64,000 nt of DNA. Origin: Rhizobium sp. CSW-27. GTDB lineage: Bacteria > Pseudomonadota > Alphaproteobacteria > Rhizobiales > Rhizobiaceae. This document shows positions 7,671 through 15,579 of this stretch, in pieces. The translations under genes were made by a program, and so were the position numbers. The stretch is from the NCBI RefSeq assembly GCF_018760785.1, contig NZ_JAHHZO010000015.1:1-64000 (forward strand). Direction: 5' to 3'. The notes under the pieces were generated by a model. That model was given only the letters and a program-made list of their open reading frames with translations, made no database searches and was not told the DNA's origin. Every line of letters starts with the position of its first letter. Within the stretch, counting starts at the first letter, position 1.

Positions 7671-8124
7671 ATCCGCTCCCATAGAGGCCGAACGCAAAGA
7701 GTGGATGGGCGTGCTCGCCCGCGCACCCATCGACCTGCTGCGGGCGGCCTTCGACGGCTGTCGAGAGCGCGAAAGGGCACGCTGGCTCGTCGAGCCGGAG
7801 ATCGGTCTCCTCCAGTTACGTGCGAAAGCGCCCGTAACTGGAACGCCCTTCCATCTCGGCGAGGCGACCATAACGCGCTGCGTCGTCGATGTCGACGGCC
7901 GGCGCGGCTATGCGGTCGTGCTTGGTCGCGACCCGGAGCGGGCGGAAATAGCCGCTGTCTTCGATGCGCTTCTCCAGGAACCGCAACTTAGAGCCTGCCT
8001 CGCACAGGAATTGCTGCAACCGGCCAAGGTGGCCATCGGCGAACGACGACGCAGCAAGGCTGATGCAGCACAGGCGACGGCCGCGCATTTCTTCACAGCG
8101 GCGCGGGAGGGAGGAGCACCGTGA
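7645..8124 (+). CDS. phnG: C-P lyase subunit PhnG
   Basis: A 159-residue PhnG protein. Typical features are EWMGVLARAP near the start, then LLQLRAKAPVTGTPFHLGEA and VDGRRGYAVVLGRDPERAEI. PhnG is part of the PhnGHIJ core complex, which activates alkylphosphonates to ribosyl-1-phosphonate-5-triphosphate before C-P bond cleavage. The ATG at 7645 has GAGG at the right distance; the ATG at 7639 is too close to it. The start lies inside the end of the FmdE-like gene, and the stop overlaps the phnH GTG start. Confidence 0.9.
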   Translation: MTPRSAVPESAPIEAERKEWMGVLARAPIDLLRAAFDGCRERERARWLVEPEIGLLQLRAKAPVTGTPFHLGEATITRCVVDVDGRRGYAVVLGRDPERAEIAAVFDALLQEPQLRACLAQELLQPAKVAIGERRRSKADAAQATAAHFFTAAREGGAP

Positions 8125-8696
8125 AGATCGAGATCGACCGGAGCGGCGTGAACCGTGTCCACGAGGATCAGCGTGCATTCCGCCAGCTTCTGGAGGCTTT
8201 TTCCTATCCCGGCACAATCGTCACCCTGGCGGAACGGCAGGCGGCGCACGCTGTCGTTCTTACAACGCTTGCCGACACCACCACGCCCCTCTGGATCGAC
8301 GAAAGCTTTGCGGAGGTCCGGGATCGCGCGGTGGCCGCGCGGTGGCCGATGGTGGATAAAAAGACATGCGCCTTCGCGCTCTGTCGTAGCGAGATGCTGG
8401 ACCGTCTCGACGTCTTCTCCACGGGAACCCCGGCTGATCCGCATCTTTCCGCCACCATCATAGCGGAGGTCGCAGATCTTTCCGGCGGCCTGCCGCTCAG
8501 GTTGGCGGGGCCGGGTGTCGGGCCCGGGGGCCGTACCTTCGCGCCGCTCGGCCTGCCGGCGGCGTTCCTTGCGCAATGGGCGCGTAACAATGCGGCATAT
8601 CCGCTCGGCGTTGACGTCATCCTGACGGCAGGCGATCGCTGCGTCTGCCTTCCCCGCAGCGTAAGGTTGGAGGCATCCGATGTATGTTCCCGTTAA
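8121..8696 (+). CDS. phnH: C-P lyase subunit PhnH
   Basis: A 191-residue PhnH protein starting at a GTG that overlaps the phnG stop (GTGA), preceded by GGGAGGGAGGAG. Family features: RAFRQLLEAFSYPGTI near the start, TLADTTTPLWID, and a C-terminal GLPAAFLAQWARNNAAYPLG followed by DVILTAGDRCVCLPRSVR. PhnH is a structural member of the PhnGHIJ core complex. Its C-terminus overlaps the phnI start by 17 bases. Confidence 0.93.
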   Translation: MKIEIDRSGVNRVHEDQRAFRQLLEAFSYPGTIVTLAERQAAHAVVLTTLADTTTPLWIDESFAEVRDRAVAARWPMVDKKTCAFALCRSEMLDRLDVFSTGTPADPHLSATIIAEVADLSGGLPLRLAGPGVGPGGRTFAPLGLPAAFLAQWARNNAAYPLGVDVILTAGDRCVCLPRSVRLEASDVCSR

Positions 8697-9729
8697 GGGC
8701 GGCGAGACCGCCATTGCGGAAAGCCTCAAGGCATTGGCGCGTAACCGGCGGGGTGATCCGTCCGTGCCTGAACTGTCGGTCACGCAGATCCGCGAGCAGA
8801 TGCGCGGCGCGGTGGACCGGGTGATGACAGAAGGCGCGCTCTACGACCGCGACCTCGCCGCCCTTGCGCTGAAGCAGGCCCAGGGCGATGTGGCGGAGGC
8901 GACGTTCCTCCTGCGGGCCCATCGCGCTACACTGCGGCGCATGGGGCATTGTGAGCCCATCGATTTTTTGGCCATGCGCCATGACCGGCATATATCCGCA
9001 ACCGCAAAGGAACTGCCGGGCGGTCAGATCCTCGGCGCGACCTATGACTACACCCATCGGCTGCTCGATTTCTCGCTAATGGAAGGGGCGGCTCTCCTTA
9101 GCCCCTCGAGAGCGGCAGGACCAGACGATCTGGGGGCAGCGGAGCCTGCCATGGTTCCCGCGCCATTTCCACACTACGATCATTTGCCTGCGGAGAAGAA
9201 CGGCCAGGGGGCATCGTCCGGACAAGAGCCCACCGATATCACTCGGGTGCCGCTGCGTCCCCCTTACGGCGGGTCTGAAACGCTTGGCCATCTGGTTCGT
9301 GGTGAGGAGGGGTTCTTGACGGGGCTCGCCTATACACGCCTTCGCACAGCCGGTGCGTCCCATCCCTATGTCGAGGATCTTTCGGTGGGCGAGGTGGAAG
9401 TCTTCGTCGAGCTGGAGGATATCGGTTTCACGGTCTCTATCGGCGACGTCGAGGTGACGGCCTGCCGTATGGTGGCTCCGGTGCTCGACGGGGTGCAATC
9501 GGATCTTTCGCCGGGCTTCGGCGTCGCCTTCGGTGCCAACGAACGCAAGGCCGTGGCGATGGCCGCCGTCGATCAGGCGATTAAATCCGGACTTGACGCG
9601 GAATTGGTGCTTGCGCATGGCGACGGGGTGGAAGCGAGCGGCTATGTCTCGCATCTCAAGCTGCCACATTACTCCGATTTCCAAGCTGATCTCGAAACAA
9701 TCCGGCGGGCGAGGGGCGGGCATGACTGA
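8680..9729 (+). CDS. phnI: C-P lyase subunit PhnI (nucleosidase)
   Basis: A 349-residue PhnI protein, close to the 354 residues of E. coli PhnI. The start MYVPVKGGETAIAESLKAL is typical, as are EPIDFLAMRHDRHISATAK, QILGATYDYTHRLLDFSLME and the C-terminal SGYVSHLKLPHYSDFQADL. PhnI exchanges the adenine of ATP for phosphonate to make ribosyl-phosphonate triphosphate, in complex with PhnG, H and L. It overlaps phnH and phnJ, consistent with stoichiometric expression from one transcript. Confidence 0.95.
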   Translation: MYVPVKGGETAIAESLKALARNRRGDPSVPELSVTQIREQMRGAVDRVMTEGALYDRDLAALALKQAQGDVAEATFLLRAHRATLRRMGHCEPIDFLAMRHDRHISATAKELPGGQILGATYDYTHRLLDFSLMEGAALLSPSRAAGPDDLGAAEPAMVPAPFPHYDHLPAEKNGQGASSGQEPTDITRVPLRPPYGGSETLGHLVRGEEGFLTGLAYTRLRTAGASHPYVEDLSVGEVEVFVELEDIGFTVSIGDVEVTACRMVAPVLDGVQSDLSPGFGVAFGANERKAVAMAAVDQAIKSGLDAELVLAHGDGVEASGYVSHLKLPHYSDFQADLETIRRARGGHD

Positions 9730-10567
9730 GACCTTCGCCTACCTCGACGAGGACAGCAAACGATGCGTGCGGCGTACGATCCTGAAGGCGTTGGCCATTC
9801 CCGGCTACCAGGTGCCCTTCATCGCGCCGGAAATGCCGATCGCCTATGGCTGGGGCGTCGGCGGCATGGTGGTTACGGCGAGCCTCCTCGGCAGGGACGA
9901 CCGTCTGAAGATCACCGATCACGGCTCCGACGAGACGGTGAATGCCGTAAATATCCGCACCTTCTTTACCCGCACGGCCTTCGTCGCCACCACGACGCTG
10001 ACCCGCGAGGCGACGCTGATCCAGGTGCGCCAGCGCGTGCCGGAGGCAACCCTTTCTGAAGGGCAGGTCGTGATCTACCAGGTACCGCGGCCGGATCCCC
10101 TGCGCGCCTTCGTCAATTCCGCGGGTGAGGCAGCCCGCATGCACGCCGAGGCCGATTACGGCAGGGTCTATACGCGGCTTTTCGAGGAGAGGACGGGAAG
10201 CCGCAGCGTCATTCAGCCCGGCTACGACTATCCCGTCATGGTCGAAGGCCGCTACCTGATGTCTCCTTCGCCGATCCCAAGGCGCGACAATGCCCGCCTC
10301 GACAATTCACCCGCCATCCAGATTTTCGGCGCGGCGCGTGAGCGCCGGCTCTATGCGCTGCCACCCTATACGCGGGTCGAAAGCGTCGCCTTCGAGGATG
10401 TACCCTTCGACCCCGGCCTTCCGGAGGACGGGCGGCGATGCGTCATCTGCGGTTGCGCGACCAGCCATCTCGACCACCTCCTTCTCAGCGACGACGGAAC
10501 GAGTGAATGGGTTTGTTCTGATACGGAATGCTGTTCGCAGCGATCTGAGGAGAATGCCGGTGCTTGA
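9722..10567 (+). CDS. phnJ: C-P lyase, radical SAM subunit PhnJ
   Basis: A 281-residue PhnJ protein that breaks the carbon-phosphorus bond of ribosyl-1-phosphonate-5-phosphate using S-adenosylmethionine. The four essential cysteines are in place: C240, C243, C265 and C271, with the same spacing (3, 22, 6) as E. coli C241, C244, C266 and C272; the first three bind the Fe-S cluster and the last is the thiyl site. The N-terminal PGYQVPFIAPEMPIAYGWG segment, with the glycyl-radical region, is also kept. Extra cysteines sit beside the conserved set (C245, C270). All known residues suggest an active enzyme. Confidence 0.95.
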   Translation: MTETFAYLDEDSKRCVRRTILKALAIPGYQVPFIAPEMPIAYGWGVGGMVVTASLLGRDDRLKITDHGSDETVNAVNIRTFFTRTAFVATTTLTREATLIQVRQRVPEATLSEGQVVIYQVPRPDPLRAFVNSAGEAARMHAEADYGRVYTRLFEERTGSRSVIQPGYDYPVMVEGRYLMSPSPIPRRDNARLDNSPAIQIFGAARERRLYALPPYTRVESVAFEDVPFDPGLPEDGRRCVICGCATSHLDHLLLSDDGTSEWVCSDTECCSQRSEENAGA

Positions 10568-11327
10568 TCTGCCCTCTCCGATCTTGACGCTCGACCGCAT
10601 CTCCTTCGATGGCCGGTTCGTCTCGGACGTAGCGCTTGCGCTCTATCCAGGCGAAGTCCTCTGTCTCGTGGGCAAGTCCGGCGCGGGCAAGTCGACGCTG
10701 CTGCGCATCGCCGCAGGGCGGCTGCGCCCTACTGAGGGTCGGGTGCTGCTCGCCTACGGCGGCGAGGCTCCGACATCGCTGTACGACATTCCTGAGCAGG
10801 CCCTTGTTACTCTCCGTCGCCGGCATTTCGGCTTCGTCGCGCAGAACGCACGTGACACGCTCGACATGGCGCGGAGCGCGGCCGCCAACATCGTCCAGCC
10901 GCTATTCGACAATGGCGAGCGCCATTTCGGCAAGGCGCTAGCGGCTGCGCAGCGCTGGTTTGCTGCGCTCGATCTCGATGCGGCGCGGACCGGTGACCTT
11001 CCGGGCACCTTTTCCGGCGGCATGCAGCAGCGACTGCAGATTGCCCGCGCGCTGGTGCACCGCCCACGCATCCTCTTTCTCGACGAGCCGACGACGGGCC
11101 TCGATACAACTGCTCAGGCATTGCTTCTAGCCCTGCTCTCCGAGCTACTGCGCCGTTCGGGCATAGCGGCGCTGCTCGTAACTCATGACCTCAGGATTGC
11201 CCGCCTGATCGCCCACCGTGTGATCGTGCTCGATGGCGGAAGAATGGTGGAGGAGGCTCCGCCCGACCGGTTGATCGCCGATCCCCGCCATTCGGTGGCG
11301 CGTGATCTCGTCTCAGCGATGATTTGA
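10554..11327 (+). CDS. phnK: C-P lyase associated ATP-binding protein PhnK
   Basis: A 257-residue ABC-type ATPase: Walker A GKSGAGKST (about residues 35-43), Q-loop FVAQNARDTLDMA, signature FSGGMQQRLQIARAL, Walker B ILFLDEPTTGLD, and switch His in LVTHDLRIARLI. PhnK binds the PhnJ side of the C-P lyase core complex; it is not a membrane transporter subunit. The ATG at 10554 follows CTGAGGAGA and overlaps the end of phnJ; the longer frame from 10290 is a shadow. The order phnJ-phnK-phnL is the canonical one. Confidence 0.93.
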   Translation: MPVLDLPSPILTLDRISFDGRFVSDVALALYPGEVLCLVGKSGAGKSTLLRIAAGRLRPTEGRVLLAYGGEAPTSLYDIPEQALVTLRRRHFGFVAQNARDTLDMARSAAANIVQPLFDNGERHFGKALAAAQRWFAALDLDAARTGDLPGTFSGGMQQRLQIARALVHRPRILFLDEPTTGLDTTAQALLLALLSELLRRSGIAALLVTHDLRIARLIAHRVIVLDGGRMVEEAPPDRLIADPRHSVARDLVSAMI

Positions 11328-11335
11328 GGGTGGAA

Positions 11336-11989
11336 ATGGCAATTCTACGCGTGGAAAACCTCGAAAAGCGGTATGGAGAACGCATTGTCGGTCCGGTGAG
11401 CTTTACGCTGACAGCAGGGGAGGTGGGACTGGTAGTCGGTGGCTCCGGCTCGGGAAAATCAACCCTGCTCGACCTGATCTACGGCACTCGTACGGCGACG
11501 GCGGGCACGGCGATCCTGGAAATCGACGAGTGGCGGCGCGATCTGCTTGGCCTTTCTGTACCGGAACTCGTCGTGGTGCGTCGAGCCGCCATCGGCTATT
11601 GCACGCAGTTTCTGCCAGCGATTCCCGGCAAGTCGGGCATGGAGCTTGGTTGCGAGGTGGCGCTCCCCTCCTACGTGACGCAGGTGTTTGAGCGCCTGGC
11701 GCTGCCGCCGCAGATCTGGAACTTGCCCGCCTCGACCTGGTCCGGTGGGGAGAGGCAGCGCCTCAACATCGCGCTAGCTGCGTTGCGAAAACCAGCGCTT
11801 GTTCTCCTCGACGAGCCCTTCGCATCGCTCGATCCAAGTCTGCATTCCGCAATTTGGGAATTCCTTTCGGATCTAGCGGATGCCGGTTCATCGTTGATTG
11901 TGGGCGTGCACCGATCCCAGGGAGATTTGGCTCCGGTAAGGACGTTAACCTTGCTTAGCCAACCGACAGCAACACGGTCGGTCGCATGA
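11336..11989 (+). CDS. phnL: C-P lyase associated ATP-binding protein PhnL
   Basis: A 217-residue ABC-type ATPase, the second of the pair. Walker A is GGSGSGKST, the signature WSGGERQRLNIALAAL, Walker B LVLLDEPFASLDP and the switch His is in GVHRSQGD. The VRRAAIGYCTQFLPAIPGKS segment is a PhnL hallmark. The ATG at 11336 has GAGGGTGG upstream; the TTG frame start at 11324 is unlikely. This is the last gene of the operon. In E. coli phnM follows, but here no PhnM (the pyrophosphohydrolase) is seen in the window. Confidence 0.9.
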   Translation: MAILRVENLEKRYGERIVGPVSFTLTAGEVGLVVGGSGSGKSTLLDLIYGTRTATAGTAILEIDEWRRDLLGLSVPELVVVRRAAIGYCTQFLPAIPGKSGMELGCEVALPSYVTQVFERLALPPQIWNLPASTWSGGERQRLNIALAALRKPALVLLDEPFASLDPSLHSAIWEFLSDLADAGSSLIVGVHRSQGDLAPVRTLTLLSQPTATRSVA

Positions 11990-12495
11990 GCCTGTTTGGC
12001 GCGGTTCGGCTGAGGCTGACTTTCGATGACGAGAACCGCGCTCAAAGTGTAGGGCGGAGTCGCTCACGCAACACACCGCCAAGGCTGTAAACGACATGGC
12101 GCTTGTCAGCAGAGCCTGTAGTTACGACGTTAACCGCCGAGCCAAGGCGTCACATGCCGCTACAAAAGGCGGTTTTGTCCGCAGTACCGAAGCGCTGGCT
12201 CACTTTGTTCATGCCGGACTTCTGCGCCTCGGCAAACGCCGCCTGGCTCGAGGAGGGAGGTGTGGCATCTTCGATAGGTAGTCAATCGGCGATACCAACT
12301 GCCTGTCTACTCGCGAGCCTGCTTGGCAACCGACCGATATCAAATGCGACAATTCTTGCTAGCCCGCAGGAGCCGAGGTCCGAAAGCGGATGCCCGTCCT
12401 TGGTGACGAGCAACACCATCGGGTCCAACATCTGCACTCGTGATAGGTGAAGTGTCAGTAAGAGGGAGACAGCGAACTAACGAAGGGAGGCGCAG
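11990..12495. other. Gene-free stretch after the phn operon, with inverted repeat
   Basis: About 500 bases without a credible gene. GCGCGGTTC (11999-12007) and GAACCGCGC (12033-12041) are perfect inverted copies 25 bases apart, just after phnL; they may fold as a terminator-like stem, but no T run follows. The plus-strand frame 12103-12450 has no ribosome binding site and no recognisable domain. A degraded gene is possible but I cannot identify one. Confidence 0.5.
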
Positions 12496-12717
12496 ATGGA
12501 AGAAGCTGTCCAGATCGATAACCGTGAGGACTTCGGCCTTTGGGCGATCGAGTTGGCCAAGCAGATTGGCGTAGATCAGGGTTACGAGCTTGCGCGTGCT
12601 GCTAGCGATGGCTCCGTAGATGACGTCCGCGCTGCTGGCAACGCTCTCGACCAAGCCATCACCACTGCGATGATGGAGGTTTTCGACGGACTGACCGATG
12701 GAGTTCCCGAGCGATAG
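12496..12717 (+). CDS. Small acidic hypothetical protein (73 aa)
   Basis: A 73-residue protein starting MEEAVQIDNREDFGLWAIEL, with strong ribosome binding site AAGGGAGGCGCAG. It is acidic and predicted almost all helical, with no membrane segment and no Cys. I do not recognise the family. It stands alone between the phn operon and traG, on the opposite strand from traG. Size, charge and setting would suit an antitoxin-like, anti-restriction or plasmid maintenance role, but nothing in the sequence proves it. Confidence 0.6.
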   Translation: MEEAVQIDNREDFGLWAIELAKQIGVDQGYELARAASDGSVDDVRAAGNALDQAITTAMMEVFDGLTDGVPER

Positions 12718-12887
12718 ATGGCTGTCAAAAGCGGAATGCCTCGGTCGGGTGCAGTCGGTCCCGGCTTCCGCTGACGCGGCGCTATGCTGAGCCTCCTGCG
12801 GCTGCCCGCTCTCCGAACCGAAGCATGACGAGAATTCCCGAAATCACGCCCTGGCGGCCGTCGCTATGCTGATTTCTCCGATGCTCT

Positions 12888-14822
12888 TCATTGCTCATGG
12901 GCGGGCGCTTCGCGACGCGAGAACCTGCTCTGCTCAACGCAGGCTTTCATGTCGTTTCGCCGGAACCAGATGGCGCGACCGCACCTCAGCGGCGGGTTGC
13001 CTGCCGTGAAGACGATCTGCTCGTCAGCTCTCATGCGCAGCACTTCATGCGGCTGGATGAGCGGACGGGCCGCGAGCTGCTTCGATCTGGTTCTCGACGA
13101 GCCCCGCGACTGGAAGCTACGGCTGACCTGGTCGATCTCGACTGTGGTCGTACCGCAGCGTCGAGAAATGTAGTCGGCGGTCTCCGGATCATTGATCGCT
13201 GCGAAGGATATCCAGCTCGCGCTCTCAAACCATTTGCTCGACGCATCGCGTCCGCCATAGGTTTCGCGCAACTGGCCTATCGACTGATAGATCATAGCCA
13301 GCGTGATGCCGTATTTGCGGCCGGCGTCTCGCGCGGTCTCCAGAATGCGCATGTAGCCGAGACGGGCCACCTCATCGAGCAGGAAGAGCGCTCGCCCATC
13401 CATCGCGCCATCGCGATTGTAGATCGCGTTCAGGAACGAGCCGATCACGACGCGCGCCAATCCGCTATGGGTCTCCATCGTCTTCAGATCGATGTTGATG
13501 AACACATCCGTCTTACCAGATGCTATGTCCTCGGTGCGGAATGTCGAACCGGAGACTAGCGCCGCATAGTTTTGGTACGAAAGCCAGTGTGTCTCCTTGA
13601 TGGCATTGGCATAGACACCGGAGAAGGTTTCCGGCGTCATGTTCACGAAGGCGGCGACGTTTTCCTTCACGAAGTCGGATTCCGAGTTGTCGTAGATATC
13701 CTGCAGACGCTGTCGAAGTTTCGGCTCAGGCTCTGACAGATTGCTGCGCACCTGGCGCAGTGTCTGCTGCTCCTTCGGCGTATGACCGGAGAGGCAGACA
13801 TCGGCGATGATCGCCGTCAGGAGTTGAAGGCCTGAGGCACGGAAGAAGTCGTCACGGACACCGCTCGCGCGACCGCTGTCGCTCATGATCCATGATGCGA
13901 CCGAGGCGATGTCCTCCTCCTTTGTGCCGCCATACTGGCCGACCCAGTCGAGTGCGTTGAAGCCGGTTGCGGGTTTACTCGGATCGAGGATCCGCGCACG
14001 CCGCCCCGCCTCTTCCCGATGCCTCGAGACCATGGGCGCGACCTCGTTCGAGGGGTCGAGCACGATGAGCGAACCTCCCCACTTCAGCGCCGTGGGGATC
14101 GTGACGGAGGTCGTCTTATAGCCACCCGATCCGGCAAAGACGATGCCGTGGGAAGAGCCGAACGAGCCATCGAAGCACAGCAGCGGTGACTTTCCGCCAG
14201 CACCCCACGTCTCGGTGGTGTCGGCACGGAACGAAACACCAGCGACACTGTCGCGGTCGACGCGATACCGCTCGCCCACCACGATGCCGCCAGTCGCCGG
14301 GAACAGTCTGTCGGCTTCAGGGAGCGTCATCCAATCAGCCTCGCCATGCAGGGCGCGTTTGCCAGTGATGCGTTTGGGCGCAGCCCGGGCGAAGGCGGCG
14401 TTGCCGATTATCGCCACGCGCATCGCGAAGCAGCCAGATATTAGTGCCGCAGCAGCGCCGATCATGGTCGATGGATCCAGATAAGACAGCGCGGATTTGC
14501 CCGCCGGCACCTGAGAGGAAAACGCCGCAAGCCGCACACCTTCCCGGGCACAAACTGTCAGGATAACTGCGGCGTTTCCGATTACAGCACCAAGCCCCGC
14601 GGCACGGATGCTGGCCGATCCGGCTGTCGCGAACAGGAAAATCAGACCAAGGGCCGCAGACGCCACGTATGGCGCCGCGACCCCTATCCGTCCAAGAGCA
14701 AGCCTTGCAGCCTCCGTCTTTCCGAACCCGGCAAGCCATGTCTCGATGCCGGTGAGCGCGAACACGGTCGCCGCGATCATGGCCGCAGGCAGAATGACGA
14801 GAACGATCCTATTCGCATTCAT
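12888..14822 (-). CDS. traG: Type IV coupling protein TraG (VirD4 family)
   Basis: A 644-residue coupling protein that links the relaxosome to the mating channel at the inner membrane. The N-terminal about 160 residues hold several membrane segments (IVLVILPAAMIAATVFAL, then VASAALGLIFLFATAG, and others). Walker A is FAGSGGYKTTS (about residue 220) and Walker B is ALFLLDEVARLG (about residue 480). The C-terminus contains the usual RPLIQPHEVLRMRADEQIV. It overlaps traD by 14 bases and ends the traC-traD-traG operon, which is divergent from traA across oriT. Confidence 0.95.
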   Translation of the reverse strand: MNANRIVLVILPAAMIAATVFALTGIETWLAGFGKTEAARLALGRIGVAAPYVASAALGLIFLFATAGSASIRAAGLGAVIGNAAVILTVCAREGVRLAAFSSQVPAGKSALSYLDPSTMIGAAAALISGCFAMRVAIIGNAAFARAAPKRITGKRALHGEADWMTLPEADRLFPATGGIVVGERYRVDRDSVAGVSFRADTTETWGAGGKSPLLCFDGSFGSSHGIVFAGSGGYKTTSVTIPTALKWGGSLIVLDPSNEVAPMVSRHREEAGRRARILDPSKPATGFNALDWVGQYGGTKEEDIASVASWIMSDSGRASGVRDDFFRASGLQLLTAIIADVCLSGHTPKEQQTLRQVRSNLSEPEPKLRQRLQDIYDNSESDFVKENVAAFVNMTPETFSGVYANAIKETHWLSYQNYAALVSGSTFRTEDIASGKTDVFINIDLKTMETHSGLARVVIGSFLNAIYNRDGAMDGRALFLLDEVARLGYMRILETARDAGRKYGITLAMIYQSIGQLRETYGGRDASSKWFESASWISFAAINDPETADYISRRCGTTTVEIDQVSRSFQSRGSSRTRSKQLAARPLIQPHEVLRMRADEQIVFTAGNPPLRCGRAIWFRRNDMKACVEQSRFSRREAPAHEQ

Positions 14823-15024
14823 TGCCGAACGCCTCCGCCCCGATCGCTGTCAATCGCGTTCGCTCATTGTCGTCGGACTTCAGCCGACGCTGCAGATCCA
14901 TCAGTGCGCCGAGCAGAAGCGCCCGCTTCTCGTAGCGGAGACCGGCTTTGACGATCAGGCCGCCAAGCTCGATCTTGTCGCGCGTGTCCTTCTTCCGGGC
15001 ATCGGAAGTCGCGTTCCTGCTCAT
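14809..15024 (-). CDS. traD: Conjugal transfer protein TraD
   Basis: A 71-residue protein, the same size as Ti-plasmid TraD. The start at 15024 gives MSRNATSDARKKDTRDKIEL, followed by the family core GGLIVKAGLRYEKRALLLGA. A longer frame to 15210 is a shadow of traC. TraD of this family is small and basic and acts with TraC and TraG on the relaxosome, but its exact job is not known. It starts 4 bases after the traC stop and overlaps traG. Confidence 0.92.
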   Translation of the reverse strand: MSRNATSDARKKDTRDKIELGGLIVKAGLRYEKRALLLGALMDLQRRLKSDDNERTRLTAIGAEAFGNECE

Positions 15025-15028
15025 CCGC

Positions 15029-15325
15029 TCAAGCCTCACCAGCGATGCCCGAAGTCGAGCCAGAGCCGACCGTCTCGGTCTGCCCGCTGCCCGTGCTGCT
15101 GTCGCTGGCCCCTTTCCTTCCGACCGAACCGGGTTTGCCTCCGCGAAAGCGTTTCGCCAATTCCTCGAACGCCGCCTGAAGCTCCGTCTCCTCGATTTCG
15201 ATCTCTCCAAGCCCTGCCCGCAGCGCGATGCGTCCGATGCGCTCGGCCTCTCTCGTTTCCGCGTGCTTGAGCTGTTCCTGGAGTTTGGCGATTTCTTCGC
15301 GGATCTTGGAGGAGGGCTTCTTCAT
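15029..15325 (-). CDS. traC: Conjugal transfer protein TraC
   Basis: A 98-residue protein with an N-terminal coiled coil (KIREEIAKLQEQLKHAETRE), a core GLGEIEIEETELQAAFEELA and a disordered Gly/Ser-rich tail. It matches rhizobial TraC in size and pattern; related small proteins near MobQ relaxases help the relaxase recognise oriT. It is the first gene of traCDG, reading away from oriT, and probably shares the traA/traC tra box region. Confidence 0.92.
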   Translation of the reverse strand: MKKPSSKIREEIAKLQEQLKHAETREAERIGRIALRAGLGEIEIEETELQAAFEELAKRFRGGKPGSVGRKGASDSSTGSGQTETVGSGSTSGIAGEA

Positions 15326-15380
15326 CTCTGGATTGTCCTCTGTTGCTGCATGACGTGGTTCACGCAGCCAGAGTCGTTCA

Positions 15381-15501
15381 GATCGGCGTGCCGATCTACT
15401 AACAGAAATGCGAGTAGGCGGAGCCTACGCTTTTGAGCATCATCCCGTCCGTTCGAAGGACGGATCCGAAGGGCGCAATTATACGTCGCTGATGCGACGC
15501 G
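15381..15501. other. oriT: Origin of transfer (oriT) with nic region
   Basis: Lies between the divergent traC and traA genes. GGGCGCAATTATACGTCGC at 15471-15489 matches the nic-region pattern of rhizobial MobQ plasmids. It is followed by the hairpin CGTCGC-TGAT-GCGACG (15484-15499). Upstream come three more perfect inverted repeats: GATCGGC/GCCGATC (15381-15387, 15390-15396), GTAGGC/GCCTAC (15414-15419, 15423-15428) and CCGTCC/GGACGG (15445-15450, 15458-15463). The nick probably falls within or next to 15471-15483; the exact base cannot be set from sequence alone. Confidence 0.85.
15398..15415. promoter_or_regulatory. Candidate tra box between traC and traA
   Basis: ACTAACAGAAATGCGAGT matches 14 of 18 positions of the perfect dyad at 34542-34559 in the traI/repA gap. 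Ti-type plasmids carry a TraR-binding tra box at this same place, between traC and traA. The motif is not the Ti sequence, so a TraR of different specificity is implied. Confidence 0.55.
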
Positions 15502-15579
15502 TTGCTTGTGGGCCCTGGCGGGGCCACCCGATCCTTACGAACACGTTGATTTTGTTCGATCGCAGGAGCGTTTTCTGGA

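Noticed and set aside
12103..12450. Plus-strand open frame of 115 codons after the phn operon
   Set aside because: No ribosome binding site, odd composition (rich in Ser, Arg, Pro), no recognisable domain; treated as non-coding.
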